From contig LRSR01003510.1 in assembly GCA_001579985.1 (NCBI GenBank), forward strand, positions 1-49,337: a DNA stretch of 49,337 nt, written 5' to 3'. Of the stretch, positions 33,129 through 45,316 are shown in pieces. The notes below the pieces were generated by a model. That model was given only the letters and a program-made list of their open reading frames with translations. It was not told the DNA's origin and did no database searches. Every line of letters starts with the position of its first letter. Position 1 is the stretch's first letter. Position numbers and translations under genes: made by a program. This DNA is from Hypsibius dujardini (Eukaryota; Tardigrada; Eutardigrada; Parachela; Hypsibiidae).

Positions 33129-36100
33129 CTAAAGATTATCAAACTCCTGCATGAGACGGCATTCACTGATGTAGTTTAGAATGTTATCCACCCGTGCCTG
33201 CAAAAATTCCGCACATCCACAATCACAACCAAACACGGCCACATTTACGATTGACGATTTCGGTACCTTTTCGGGTTCGATAATTTCATTATCGCTGACA
33301 AACTCCTGGAATTCGGCAAACACGTCGCGGTTTATAGCAAATCCCTCAACAGCGAGTCTGTCCACTTCGTTGGGCTGCGCCACGGCTTTCTGCTCACCGG
33401 TCTGTACTGCCTGGGTCTTCTACAACACTCCAACGTGTCAATCTACAGACAAAGGTTAAGGCCACATTCCCACGAACCTCCAAAACCTGCAAGAGAGCCA
33501 AAAACAGACTCTGTCGTGCCACACACAACGCCCGCTGGACTTGATGTTCATCTACGGTCCCGGCGTTCTTCAGCAAACACAGGAGCCCGAGTGCACCTAG
33601 TTTGAGCTCATGCACGTTGGAAACGCGTTTGCAGGCCCAAGTCATCAAATGGTAAAGCTCAGCAGCTCTGTCGGTGCCTTCAAGGGCAATTCCGGAGACG
33701 GTTTCCTCCGTAGCAGAATATACCGCCGCAAGCAGGACGAAACCCAGTCGTATCTTCAGCGATTCATGTACGGCCTCACCCGCGAAATTTTGCACGACAA
33801 GTTGAAAAGCTGCTGGTACAAGCGCTTTACTTGTATCGGTTAAGAGGAAGGCTTCTAGCAGCTTGGCGCTGACCACGCGTTGCGACATCACAGCACTAGT
33901 GTCCGACACACCGGTTTGGCAAAACTGGAGAAAGGTCGCCAGTCTGTTTGCCTGCAGGAATCCTTGGATGTCAAGTGTCATGAGGCCGTAAAACTTCCAC
34001 ACCTAGAGGGTACCCAGTAGTAATAAGGATTCGCCATTTGCACAGAAACACCTGCGAGATTCTTCTACTACACGCGCGTTTTCAAAATTTATCCAAATCT
34101 GATTGTTGAAATCAATTAATCCTTGAGTTGTCGTCATTTTGAGTGGTTTTGGATGTTGCAACATCATCCGTGGCACAATGTCAATCGTTTTCTGAAACCG
34201 TGCGCAAAGCTCATGCGTGCTCGCCTTTCGATCAGCTGATTTTGTGGAAACGATACTCTTTTTTTCTAACTTTTTTCGACTTTGGCGGGCGCGTTCGGGG
34301 AAATGCCTTGTTCTTGGCCTTGTCCAAGTTGCAACACCAAATCATTGTCCCAATGGAGCTAATTGATTGTACTATTGGTTTTAATTATTAGTTAAGAAAA
34401 AAATTTAAACTGGGTATACGGTTGCAGAAGTAAAAACGTCTCTCAGTGTAAAAGGCGGACTCATGTAGTTGTTTTGCGACAACTATGAACTTGTTTACAA
34501 ATTTCGTATACTTAACATTCCTGTTTAACTACTTACCCAACCGGAGAACAAGAACCGATCAGATTCTTGGCCATCCAAAACGGAAGTGTTTGCACTTGAG
34601 GCGAGGTCTACCGCAACCCATGTTTCAGCTACAGCAGTGGGTTCCATCGGCGTCCACGGCAGTTCAGGGCCTAAAATATCAAAAAGCTAATGATCTACGA
34701 CCCCCTGGGGGCGGGACATCCCCGTCCCGGGGGTTAATTTCAGCAGTTTCGTCAACTGTTCACGAGTTATTCTTACGAATTATCATCATTAAAAATTAGG
34801 AATTTAGGAGTTAACAGAATCAACCCCCTGAGAGGCAATAAAACCACGCCCCCAAATGTGCTTTCATTCGGTAGAAAATGTTGTAAAAGCAAATAATATC
34901 TGAGGGGTTAGAGCAGCAAGCTCTAGATTGGGGAAAAATAATTTATTTGTGGTCTAAAAATAACACAACATTACCACAATGTTACCTTCTTAAAATGTAC
35001 TTTAAATAAATGAATAAACCTATTCACGTTAAATATTTTCATTACAGAATTACATTTTCTGTCCAGAACAAGCAAACAAAACATATATATTGGGGGCGGC
35101 CAAAAGCACCTTCAAGGGAGTTGATTCTGTTGATCCCCCCTCCTTGACGGGCTAAACGCGCTTCTGTTTTCCAAAAAACGTACAGTTTGTGTTTTTCAGG
35201 TAATTTGGAAAAGGTATATTTTTGAGTTGAAATATTGTTTACTACTGATCCTTCGAATCACAATCTCAAACACCAATCGACAGGAAGCGTGATACAGTAC
35301 TAACCGTGTCCGCGTTCCAGCTGATCAATGGCTGCGGTCTCAATGTGTGCCACAGTAACGCTCATGATGTCACACAAATCGGGAATGCATATGATCTCTT
35401 CCAAATTTTGAAGCATCCTTTCGGGATCTTGGCTCTGCTTCAGTTCCAACGCAGACATTAAGATGAATTGTACGACTAATAGCGTCACCGCATTATTCCA
35501 AGGTCGCTGCGGGCTACACAATCCGTTGAGCTTTTCCAAGATTTCACTCGCTGCTGAGGAACAGTTTAGCGAGGCTGCTTCGAGGCTGGGAATTGCAACT
35601 TGACTTGGAACTTGAGCGTGACAATTCTGGAGGAAGCTTGATATCGCTGCATGCAGGTCTGGAGCTGATGTCCGGAGAAAGTCTGACGCGTTCTAACGGT
35701 TTGAAGATGTTAAAACTGTTAGCTCGTTCTGTTGTCATCGAATTTAGAAAGTCTCACTTCGTATGAATCTTTCATCTTCTCGGATAAAATCTGTCGGAAG
35801 GCCGCACGCGTGGAAGCGGGAAAGTTTAGAAGAGGGCGGAACGATTGCACCAGGCGCTTGTGCAGATGAGTGACATCTGCCGGCTGAGTGATGCAAAACA
35901 AAAATTCTGGACGCGGTTTTGGCAATCGCCTCTGGTTCGTTACTCACGATAATTGCTAAGGGTAGAGTTGCGAAATTGCATTTATTTGCCGCGTAATCTT
36001 CGGAGAACTTTTTCAATTGCCCTATCAAATCAACGACGGACGGCCGGAGTTCCCGCGAAATGTCCCAACAGCGCCGCTGCATGTCGTCTAGTAGGGTAGG

Positions 36101-39100
36101 ACAATTCTTCAGACGCTGAGGCCTTTCACCTACAAGCAAGCCCACCGAGGTCCGTGTGATTTACAAATCCATCAGATATTGTACTCGGCTTGTTTGTTTG
36201 TTAGTCTTGGCAGCTTTGCAAATATTCAGTGGTTTTTCTTGGGGGGTATTACTAGGTACGAATCTGTGGGATTTTGGTGGGCGTGTCGTTATCTGGAAGG
36301 CGACTATCAACGCGCTGTCGCTTCAGTCATTACATTGAGATACATTGGTACAGAGGCGGATTGAGGTGGGGCCGGAGAGGATTTTAAATCAGATGAGGTG
36401 GCACTGGTGGGGGAATCGGTACCCGCCCCGACCTGGCAAGGAGCAAGCTTCAATATGCAAACTCTTACTTATCCCCCGGTCCTGCTACGTAAATCAGGTT
36501 GCACGTGGCGGAGTGGAGCAACGAGCAGAAGTCTGAGAGCGCCTCTAGTGGCGTTCACATTCATCCGTTTCAGCCCTGCTTCAGGTGGTTGGCGGCCCAC
36601 AGTCCTACATCTGTTGCTTGCTAGACGTGGGAGTGATTGCCAAGAACAACTAAATATACTTAGAAACTGGAGGAAAAAGAATCTGGGCCGGAGTGTACGG
36701 TCATATATTTTACATAATAAGGCTTGCCTCTCGCCAGGCTGCGGGGTTCTTCAAGGCTTTTTTTATACTGGAGCTAGCCTCACCCTCGCCGGGCAGGGGG
36801 GGGGGGTAAAAATGTCTTTGCCACCCCCTCCGGACCGACCTCAATCCGCCACTGATACCAATTCCTCCACTCGTCCTCACCTCACCTTTCCCCCACAATC
36901 CCACATCTGTTTGCTTGCGAGGCGTGGGACCCTTCGTTTGAAAAACTTATGGCTCCCTGTTGTAATAATGGACCTTACCATTCTTCACTTTGACCAGGAA
37001 ATCATATTGAGTGGTCTGTCTTTGTCCACTGCAACTGTTTGCGACAACGACGTCGCTCTTTTTCAAGTGAAAGTACGGTTCCCTGTCAAATGACACAGGC
37101 GTTAGCCAAAGATTCAGGAAACTGTGTGTAGAACAAGCGAATCATCTAACCTGCAGCTCAATATTTCCCAGATAATTACACCTAAGGAGAAGATGTCGCT
37201 CTTGTTTGAGTACTTGCTGATTTCTAAAATTGGAAAAAAAGAGTAATTAACTAATGTTTTTGCAGACGTTTGCTGGTCATTTCTCTCAACCTCAATTTTG
37301 TTTTGATTGGGAATTGAGTAGGTTAGGCAAGCGTTTCTATAATGCCACTGAGCTCTCTTACCTGTCCGAAAAGGGGCAGGTGTGAATTGTCCACTCTTCT
37401 CGGTGCCTTCGACCACCTCAGGAGCCATATACTCGAATGTACCCTACAAAGTAACACCCCCAACCATTTTTAAAAAAATTCGGATTCTTTCATGCATTCT
37501 TTATCGCACACTCAATACCATATTTGCTGTTAGGGTGATAGAGGCCGAAGCGCAGTCAGTGGCAGCTCCCAGATCGCAGATTTTACAGTTATTGAAGTTT
37601 TTGAACAGAAGAATGCTTAAAAATACATAAATATTGCACACATTCTTGGATGTTCTATTACCTGACAACATTATAGGCGGGACCTAGGGTGCGTCTCAAA
37701 TCTGTATCAAAACCCGTAACGTAACCGTAAAGGTGTCTCAGATTTGCCGTTTTGGCAAACCGTATCTCGAGATACGGTTTTCTGAACCAAAAAGATGGGA
37801 GACACCGGTATGGTACGAAACCTCTTCTGTCTCAAATTCGCATCGTGCCGTACCGTACCGCGGTTTTGCCATAACCATAACTCGAATCTTACCCGTGTCT
37901 CAAATTATTACGGTTCGAACTAAATTCGTTTTGCGTTACTTCACTTTTCCTTTGTTTCTGGCTGTATCTCCGTACCCACCTGTGAGAGGTGGTTGTTAGT
38001 TAGCTCTCTAAAATTTCCGAAGCCTCGTAGGGAAGATACATACCAGATTTCCCTGAAGTCGGTCCGGTCAATTGGTCGCTTGATTGGTGGATTGACACCA
38101 ATCAGCTGATGCGTTGCTCCGGTTGATCGGTTGATTGATTGATTGATTGGTAGATTGACATTAATTTAAAAACGATGTGAAACGCGAACTGCGGAAATCT
38201 GAGACGCCGTTATACCGAACCGCTAGACCGAACCTTACCGAATTAGTCCAAAACGAATCTTTTTTGAAACCGTACCGTACTATCACCGTTCGAAATACCG
38301 TTCGAAATACCGTTCGAAACATTGAGTGTCTCAAATCCGAACCGGTGAAACGGTACGGTACAGTTATGATTCGTTATGGTACAGTTACGAATTTGAGACT
38401 TGGCGAGCGATGACGCACCCCTAGTCATATTTACTTGTCTGGCTTTAGGTCCCGATGAACCATGCCAAGCTGATGAATTTGATTGACTCCTGCGAAGATG
38501 TCTGTCATCCACCTAGCAAACGACCAGGATTGGACTACTACAGTAATGACCTCCATCGAAATACAAAAATCAGTCAAACGACAAAACAACTAACCCTATT
38601 ACTCGCGTCCAAGTATAATCGATCCGAGATTTGCCATGGATATCTACAATATCAAGGCACCACGGTTCGTGAGTGTCGATGAGTCCAAAAAAGATGATAC
38701 GAGAAGAGACACGAGAGAACCTTTATGCCAAGGAGATATCCGAATCTCAGTCTAGAGAAAGCCAACCCAAGACTCGCCTCGCAATTCTTACAGTTTTTTA
38801 GCGAACCGCTCTCTGCGTATTCCATCACAAGACACATCTCTCTAGGACGTGAATAGATGCCAATGAGCTGGACAACATTTGGACAAGTCCACTGACCGTC
38901 TTCATGTCGCTTCATTGTTCTAATCAGACTTTGAATCTGGCCAGACAAATAAAACATGGATGAGACCAATCACACGACTTCAGCGACCTAACAGGGCTTT
39001 CCAGGGGGTGGGGGTGAGGGTAGTTTTTCGGACGCAGTTATTTCTCTCAGTAAAAATAGTGTTATATAATATTAAACAATAATATAATTATTTGCAGTTA

Positions 39101-40413
39101 TTTGTAATTATTTATAATTTTAATTATTAATTATAATATTTATTATAACTTTGCTGGCGAAGAAAAAGAAACGTAAGAACCTCTAGCGGTCATGAATTCA
39201 ATGAAAATTAAGAATGCCTCTACTTCATTAATTAGTCGAGTCGATTGCCACCCCCCCCCCCCCGTTACGCCTCTGCAATTGCAGTCGAACGGGAATTTTT
39301 ACCTCTCTCCGATACAGATTCCTTTGATCAGAATTTGTCTGGGCAGCCTCGGGAATCACTTTCACCGCAACCGTATCTCCACGATAAGTTCCTGTTCGAG
39401 TAAATGTTTTTTGTTGGCCGCTATGTAATTTGACGATCTAACTTGGAGCGATTTTCTGAATTGATTTTCAAAACATCTCCAAATTCTTTTAATAAATGAG
39501 TTCAATATTAATAATGATTTTTAACATTTATTTCCTCGTCGAATTCCCAAGAACGTTTTTGGCAAAATTTTAAAACTGTAAAAATACTGAAAGATTTCAT
39601 TTTCCTTGATTTTCACGGTATAAATGGCGATTTATCAAAAGGCATTAGTATTATTATTTTAATAAAATTCCATCCCAATTTTAATTCGGAACCGATTGGT
39701 TTTAACCAAATATTTTTCGGATGTAAGGGGGCGGCGCTATGAGGAGTTCTTGAAAAAGGCCGAAATTCCAACGAAGCTTTGGCGTCATTCACGTATTACT
39801 TCATCAAAAAATGGCCTTTTTCGACCACCCACCTACCCAGATAATCGAAATTATACTGGTGGGCGGGGCCTATTTTACTGGTGAGTAATCAAGAATCCAG
39901 ACCACCCAGTCCTCCCTTGATGACGTAATAAGTGAATGACGCCTTTCCAAACTTGGCATATAGCTCCGCCCCCTCGTATTAAAAAATATTTGGCTGTGCC
40001 AACCGATTCCAATTCCAACTCTCCAATGTTTTTCCAATTTTGAAATTTTGTCAAAAAAACCTTCTCTGAGATTCGCCGATGAAATAAAATTTTATAAATC
40101 ACCACCAATATTGAAGTTATTTAATGAAAGAAATTGGAGACGTTCTGAAATCCATCGCCGAAAATCGCTCCAAATAGAGGCTATCAATACTCGTACCTTG
40201 ATAAACACATCCGAACCCGCCTCCGTCAAGGCACTACAAAAAACGATAAGTAACTGGGTATTTTTTAATCGAAAAACTCCTAGAAAGATGAAAGTTTCAC
40301 TGCGTGCAAATTCTGTTTCCGAAAATACCGCCACTTACGGAACTGGGGCCGATAAAAATATCTGCAGCGTCCAAGAGAGCCTCATTTTCGTCCTCTGGAA
40401 ATGAAGCCGACAT
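33129..40413 (-). CDS. K2: kinase paralog of K1 with altered ATP loop and DLG, shorter tail
   Basis: Exons, 5' to 3': 40339-40413, 40197-40233, 39303-39391, 38936 to about 38820, then one ending 38435, 37519-37615, 37362-37443, 37151-37223, 36979-37082, 35948-36129, 35758-35883, about 35680-35305, 34537-34670, 33478-34002, 33129-33389. The start is MSASFPEDENEALLDAADIF. Kinase motifs: CLDGGGFGCVYQ, VAVKVIPEA, MCLVMEYAESGSLK, MVHRDLKPDN, KICDLGAATD, FEYMAPEVV, SDIFSLGVIIWEIL and RRCWDISRELRPS. Intron positions and phases largely match K1, including a 37-base ATP-loop exon. The tail keeps the first and last parts (DLHAAISSFLQNC, HELKLGALGLLCLL) but lacks the K1 segments encoded by 22560-22836, 18673-18975 and 17718-18161. 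Two junctions (about 38820/38640 and 35758/35680) do not resolve cleanly, so a splice variant or damage is possible. DLG replaces DFG, so activity is uncertain. Confidence 0.68.
34034..34450. repeat. Dispersed repeat, copy 2 (inverted relative to copy 1)
   Basis: Inverted counterpart of 22975-23607, with GAGCTAATTGATTGTACTA, GATCAGCTGATTTT and CATTTGCACAGAAACACCTG. It lies in the K2 intron between 34003 and 34536. Confidence 0.75.
37684..38424. mobile_element. CTAG-bounded MITE, 741 bp
   Basis: Ends CTAGGGTGCGTC (37684) and GACGCACCCCTAG (to 38424) form an inverted pair. TCTCAAAT and ATTTGAGA pair just inside with a short offset. The interior has repeats of ACCGTACCGT and three copies of ATACCGTTCGAA near 38285-38320. 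It sits in a K2 intron about ten bases from the donor of the HRD exon (exon end 38435). The superfamily is uncertain, and the target duplication may be CTAG or TA. Confidence 0.72.
39680..40020. mobile_element. Short MITE with GGGGGCGG-containing inverted ends
   Basis: Left end AACCGATTGG...CCAAATATTTTTC...GGGGGCGGCGCTATG pairs with the right end TATAGCTCCGCCCCC...AAAAAATATTTGG...CCAACCGATT. It lies in the K2 intron between the ATP-loop and lysine exons. Related ends occur at 16270-16330, 16860-16930 and 29205-29280. Confidence 0.68.
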
Positions 40414-40659
40414 TTTGCCCCCAACAAAAGTACCAGGACGTTTCGAGCAGGAGACGTGTGAAGAATTACCAGCACAAGCTGACGAAATCAAAGCACACCG
40501 GGGCACATCACGACCGAAACATTTCGATTTAATCGATTATGGTACAGTATGGCTTCCAAATTAGTAAATTGGTTTATCGGTAAGGCGCCCAACAGGCCTC
40601 AGCATGCTGGTGATGCGGTCGAATATAATCGAACAGTCGAATAGAATTTACCTGTCGCA

Positions 40660-40790
40660 GGGCTTCGACGCATTCTAATCCCATAACGTGCTAAAGTTCA
40701 GCTTACATTGTAATCTGGCGTGGCATGAGTCCTCTCTTCAAACGAAAAACTGGCGATGCAGAGAATGGTGGACCTTACCCTGATTACCAT
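40660..40790 (+). repeat. Diverged copy of the GluN3-like 3' flank
   Basis: The words GTTCAGCTTAC, GGCGTGGCATGA, TTCAAACG and GAGAATGGTG occur in the same order as at about 4608-4725. No receptor coding sequence accompanies it. It marks the start of the duplicated block. Confidence 0.7.
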
Positions 40791-42029
40791 GCCTAAGCGG
40801 CAAGGGGCTTGTTTCGACTCTCAGGCAGTTGGTGCATGCACCGATGGGGCGCTGGTCGCTCAGAGTCATGCGCGATGTTTTACAGTTTCAAAAATTCATT
40901 AATTTAATTGTAAGCCGTTTTATCTCGGGAAATAAATTGTAGGCTTTTTTGGGCGCGAGCCATAATTTTTAAAATGATGTTATGGTAGGAATTGCACAAG
41001 TAAACCAAACTGAAAAAAACGAAAATAAAATATCAAAATCAAATCAAAAGTTTTATTTAATAATTATTTCGTTTTAGTTTTTTTATTTCTCGTATTTTAT
41101 CAAGATGCAAACATGAATGAGCAACATTTTGCCCCCTTATGAAGTCACAATAAGTCCACGTGTCATTTCGAGCGCATTTCTCCCGCTCATGCGAAGTTTT
41201 AGCAAGTTGCAATGGTAAAGCATGTTTTACAAGATTCACGTTTTGTTTTTCTGATGGGAATTTGCAATCATGTAACCAAATTTAGGCTTTTTTGTTTCTC
41301 GACGACGCGTCTCGAGGCTGGCCCCAAGAGCCCACAAAAATGAAGAGCATTCCATTCAAAAATGCAGGTTTTCGAGGCCTGGTTTGAAATGGGTAGTTGG
41401 AGAGAAAAACTCTGACATCAGGGGTCCACCTTTTTCAAATACCCAACATGAAAACAAAACATAACGTTGACCTTGTAAAATATGTTTAAACATTGCAAGT
41501 TCATAAAACTTTGTGTGTGCAGAAGAAAAACGCCGGGAATCTCACGTGACTTTGTTGTGCTTTTCAAATAACCAAAAGTGTTGTTAGTTAATTTTAGCGT
41601 CTTTATGAAATATGATTGGATAATAATTTAGACACAAGGGGAATGATAGGATAAGTCGAACGAGCATTACGTCAATAAGGAAAATAGTCTGACCATTCGT
41701 CATGGAATGGCTGAAACGCGTGTCAGCCGTTGGACATGACTCACGTTTACACTTCGGTCAACTACACTCCGCTAGAAAAACTTCTTCCCGCTAGACTTTT
41801 GGCCGTAATCCAACAAAAAGTTTAGAAATAATGTCGACGTTGCTGATTTGAATACTTGCACTACCAGAATTGGAATACACCTTCTAGTCGCGATACAAAT
41901 GACCGAGTTTCAAGACTTTTGGAGTGCCCCTTGTAATTTCCTGTGTAGTTGTAATAAATTCGCTCTTTCGTGGCGGCTATTCGGATGTTTATTGTTAACA
42001 GATTGTAGTTTGAGTGGAAAAGCACAAGG
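40791..42029. other. Intergenic between K2 and orphan exon E
   Basis: AT-rich sequence with no supported gene. The K2 promoter must lie within 40414-41500. I see no distinct repeat beyond the 3'-flank copy. Confidence 0.45.
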
Positions 42030-42298
42030 TTAGGAATATTCCGAGTCCTTGTTAAGTCGCGCTCGTACTCCGGCTCCAAGGTTAATCAATGGGAAGGCCT
42101 TAAAAGTGACTATTTCAATCACGGTCACTTCCATGACGAATTGGTCGGATATGGTGGAAGAGCCGTTGTTGAAGAACGGCTTGGACGACGGCATGCCGAA
42201 CGGGTTAAAGCACTGAGATAAACCGTTGGGCAACAGCTGTACCAGCTTGAAATAACCCGTTTTATCGTCACAATCCGGTACCATGGCACCCTGCGATC
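42030..42298 (-). pseudogene. E: orphan last exon of the two-domain secreted family
   Basis: An intact phase-1 terminal exon encodes domain 2 (MVPDCDDKTGYFKLVQ, SQCFNPFGMP) and the tail RARLNKDSEYS. The acceptor is TTGCAG. Domain 2 appears to lack the last cysteine found in A1, B2 and C1. I find no matching signal-peptide or domain-1 exon between here and A2, so it is either a leftover exon or the end of a gene whose other exons I cannot see. Confidence 0.55.
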
Positions 42299-43871
42299 CT
42301 GCAATTTGTACTATCATTCAAACAAATAAACATAATTTTTATGCACAACCCTTGATTTGCTTGAGGGTTCCATAGCTTTATGTTTTATTAAACCTGCTTA
42401 TACTTCAAGTTTCAGCTGAAAAGGTCAAGTCGGTTTTGTTAGAAAGGAATGTTTGCAGAAATGTTCAGTCAGGAAAAACAATGTTACGATATCTAAAATA
42501 ATTTTTAAGAATAACCTTTCACGTCATAAGTGAATCAGATTTTGCAAGATTCTGTTTTTTTTAAACTTAATTCCTCACTGCAATAGGGACTCATGACTAT
42601 GCTTCATCCAAGGCACTCTTTCGCCCACACGCAAACACCGTGAGAAAATTGAATTCAAAAAGAGAACAGTGGCGCCACCAACACGGTCCGAATACTGATT
42701 ATTGCTGCTGCGCTGTTTAGGTTTTTTTTTCGGATTTGTTCACCAGTATTTTGTTTTCCACTTGAACAATATTTTGAATTAAATGTTGATTTATTGTTTG
42801 AGTTTGAAGGATTTTAGTAAAATAAACAAACAAGTTTGCGCTGTGGAAAATATTGATCGGGATAAAAATATTTGAAACTTGCTAATGAATCAATCAATCA
42901 AGCCTGAGCCTGTATTACAAACTGGCGCAAGAAGTTCTTTTCTTCTTTATTTTATTCTGAAACCGCAGATTTGATTTACAGTTGGAATCCTTAACGTAAA
43001 ATCATGATATATGGACAGATATTTGTGAGAAAAAAACACCCCCAGCGATCGGGAGGGAAACATCTCCGGTCTTGCCCAAGTAAGTTAAAAAGCACCACCA
43101 ACAACTTTTGTGGCGATGATTCAGATTTCCCTGATTTTGTTTAAGGCCTTCGTCTGGTGGAAGGGTCTCCAACGCGAGTGGACGCATGGGCGTAATTTTT
43201 AATTCAAGTCAAAGTCAATATTCATAGTCTTGAGCTTTGACCGAAAATGTGAGATGACACAAAAAATAAATAAAAAAGGGCATTTAACGAATCGCACCCA
43301 AGAAAAAAATTGCTGTAGGTTTAATTGTTGCTGAACAGAAATTCAGGGAAGGATACCTTCTCAACGCTGCAAAACAGAAATAAGAATTGCAAAGAAAGCT
43401 TGCATAGAATACAGAGCGAGGGAGATAGAGAGAAGAAACAATGTTCCCAAAAAGGAACAAAGCTCTTAAAAAGACACAGAACAACAACTTCTTGAAACTG
43501 TTTTGTTTAAACTGACGGCAAGAGCAAAAAATGAACAGAATGAACCAAGATAGGATGGTCAAGTTCTGCTTGTCGAAAAGGGTGTTTGTCGTAAAGTTTT
43601 ATCAGCAAGCCATCAAAATGTGCACGCTAAAAAATCAAGGGCTGCGATTGGTCTATTCGTATTTTTCGATTGTTGAAAGCTCGGCTGTCTCACCGCTCAG
43701 CCAAATGCGATCACGCGAATTTCCGAAATTCGCTGATCGATTTCCCTTTACAGCTTCAGTTGATCACTTGCTAAAACTCGTTCATCTATTTTTTTGATAC
43801 ATTTATATCGATTGATGGAAAACATTGACGACCGCGCAATGTCTCCAATATAGAATAACATCGATGTTGAA
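42299..43871. other. Intergenic between E and A2
   Basis: AT-rich, with no supported gene. The last part (about 43800-43870) matches the sequence below A1 (4930-5040). Confidence 0.45.
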
Positions 43872-44838
43872 TTACTCGTATTTTGAATCCTTATCAATCC
43901 GAGCCCTGACTGGGGCATGGTTCGGTTTTTGTTGTTGTATTACAATCAAAACTCAGGTCCGGTGAAGCAGTGGCAGTTGTTGGGTCGCTAGCCGGAGTCG
44001 TTGTCAATGGATCATCACAGCGAAACATGCAGCATCCGCTCCCCCTTCCGCAGTGCCGTTATAAAAGAACGGTGGCCATAAACTCGTCCCGCTCGGCAAG
44101 GTACACTGGAGCATACTGCTAGGAAGCATCTGCGCCAGCTCGTAATAGCCCATTTTCTCATTACATCTCGGAATCATCTCCCGTTGATGTCCTGGAACGA
44201 ATTATTTGAAACTCAAATTGATACAGTATTAAAAACAAAACCATTAGCATTTTTCTGAAGCTTCATGTAGAGTTCTGCTTCATTGCATTGCAGTATCCAC
44301 GTGTTCTGGCCCGGTGGCTCCGTTGTGTTTTCAAAACCAACACCTCCCCTTAAAATCTCCTTCGACTTGGAGGCGTGGAATGGATCAGGGAATGTCAAAA
44401 GCCCTGCACTGATTTTTTGATATTCCTTGCAGGTCGGCAATGGAGCTGCAATTAAACCGTCAACCAATAGAAATTAGTTTAAAATTTATTTTTTACTTGA
44501 CGAATGGTACACAACAAACAAAACTTAAAGCATATTTTAAACTAATTCAATGTCTAAGCTAAATCAAATTTAATTACTTACATTGAACTGATCTTGAGAA
44601 TTTGGTTCAAAGAATGTAACATTGCAATCATTACTTTAACAGATCTTGTAGAAAATCCAAAAAGCCGGAATTCAATCTCAAATGAAATAAATTTCACTTT
44701 TCATTAAATATTCTGATGTGTTTTAAATGACGGTGGTGGACATATCTGCTAGCAGGAAAAGCCAATAGACTTACGTTGACCATTTGAGTATCCGCTGAGA
44801 AGGAATATGTTAAAATATTCCAAGGCCGTTAAACCCAT
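43872..44838 (-). pseudogene. A2: broken copy of A1
   Basis: The signal-peptide exon is intact (MGLTALEYFNIFLLSGYSNG, 44775-44838). Exon 2 matches A1 up to LYMKLQK and then runs directly into sequence just before the last exon, so the domain-1 end, its donor and most of intron 2 are deleted. In the last exon, after CFAV, a one-base deletion relative to A1 brings an early TGA; the family tail survives in the other frame (RARIDKDSKYE). It is a decayed duplicate. Confidence 0.78.
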
Positions 44839-45316
44839 TCTGCAGCAGTTGTAAGTCTAGACAGTGAGCGAGTGAATTTTTGCAAGGAAAAATCGCACAG
44901 AAGCCACATGTTTACTCGCACAGAAAATAATGTATGGTCAGTTACTGTGCAACTGATTTTCAGAAACCGGTTTCCCTAGCCGGGAAATGACAAATGATCG
45001 AATTCCAAACTTATTTAAGTGAGTATTATTTCGTAAAAGCTTTTCGCCGTTTCTAATTTTTCGCGACTTGTGTTTATTTCATGAGATTTTCTTCTGTTGT
45101 TTTTTCCAGAAATGCGTTTTCAGCTAGCACATTGATTTCCCGCGATTCCATTAAATCTGATTGAATAATTAACTTTTAATCGGATTTTCTATATTTTTTA
45201 TATAACAGATCTAATTTCATACAACAGAACGATTTTACATACAACAGATTTCATAAACAACAGACGACCCGACTTTTTTTACTGCTAGTCGGACAATCAT
45301 CGAAATAAAAATAATT

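Noticed and set aside
34485-34799. Plus-strand open frame over 34540-34680
   Set aside because: It is antisense to a K2 exon (34537-34670) that phases correctly on both sides.
36398-37093. 231-residue plus-strand frame
   Set aside because: It runs antisense through a K2 exon and intron with G- and C-runs; no domain or codon signal is convincing.
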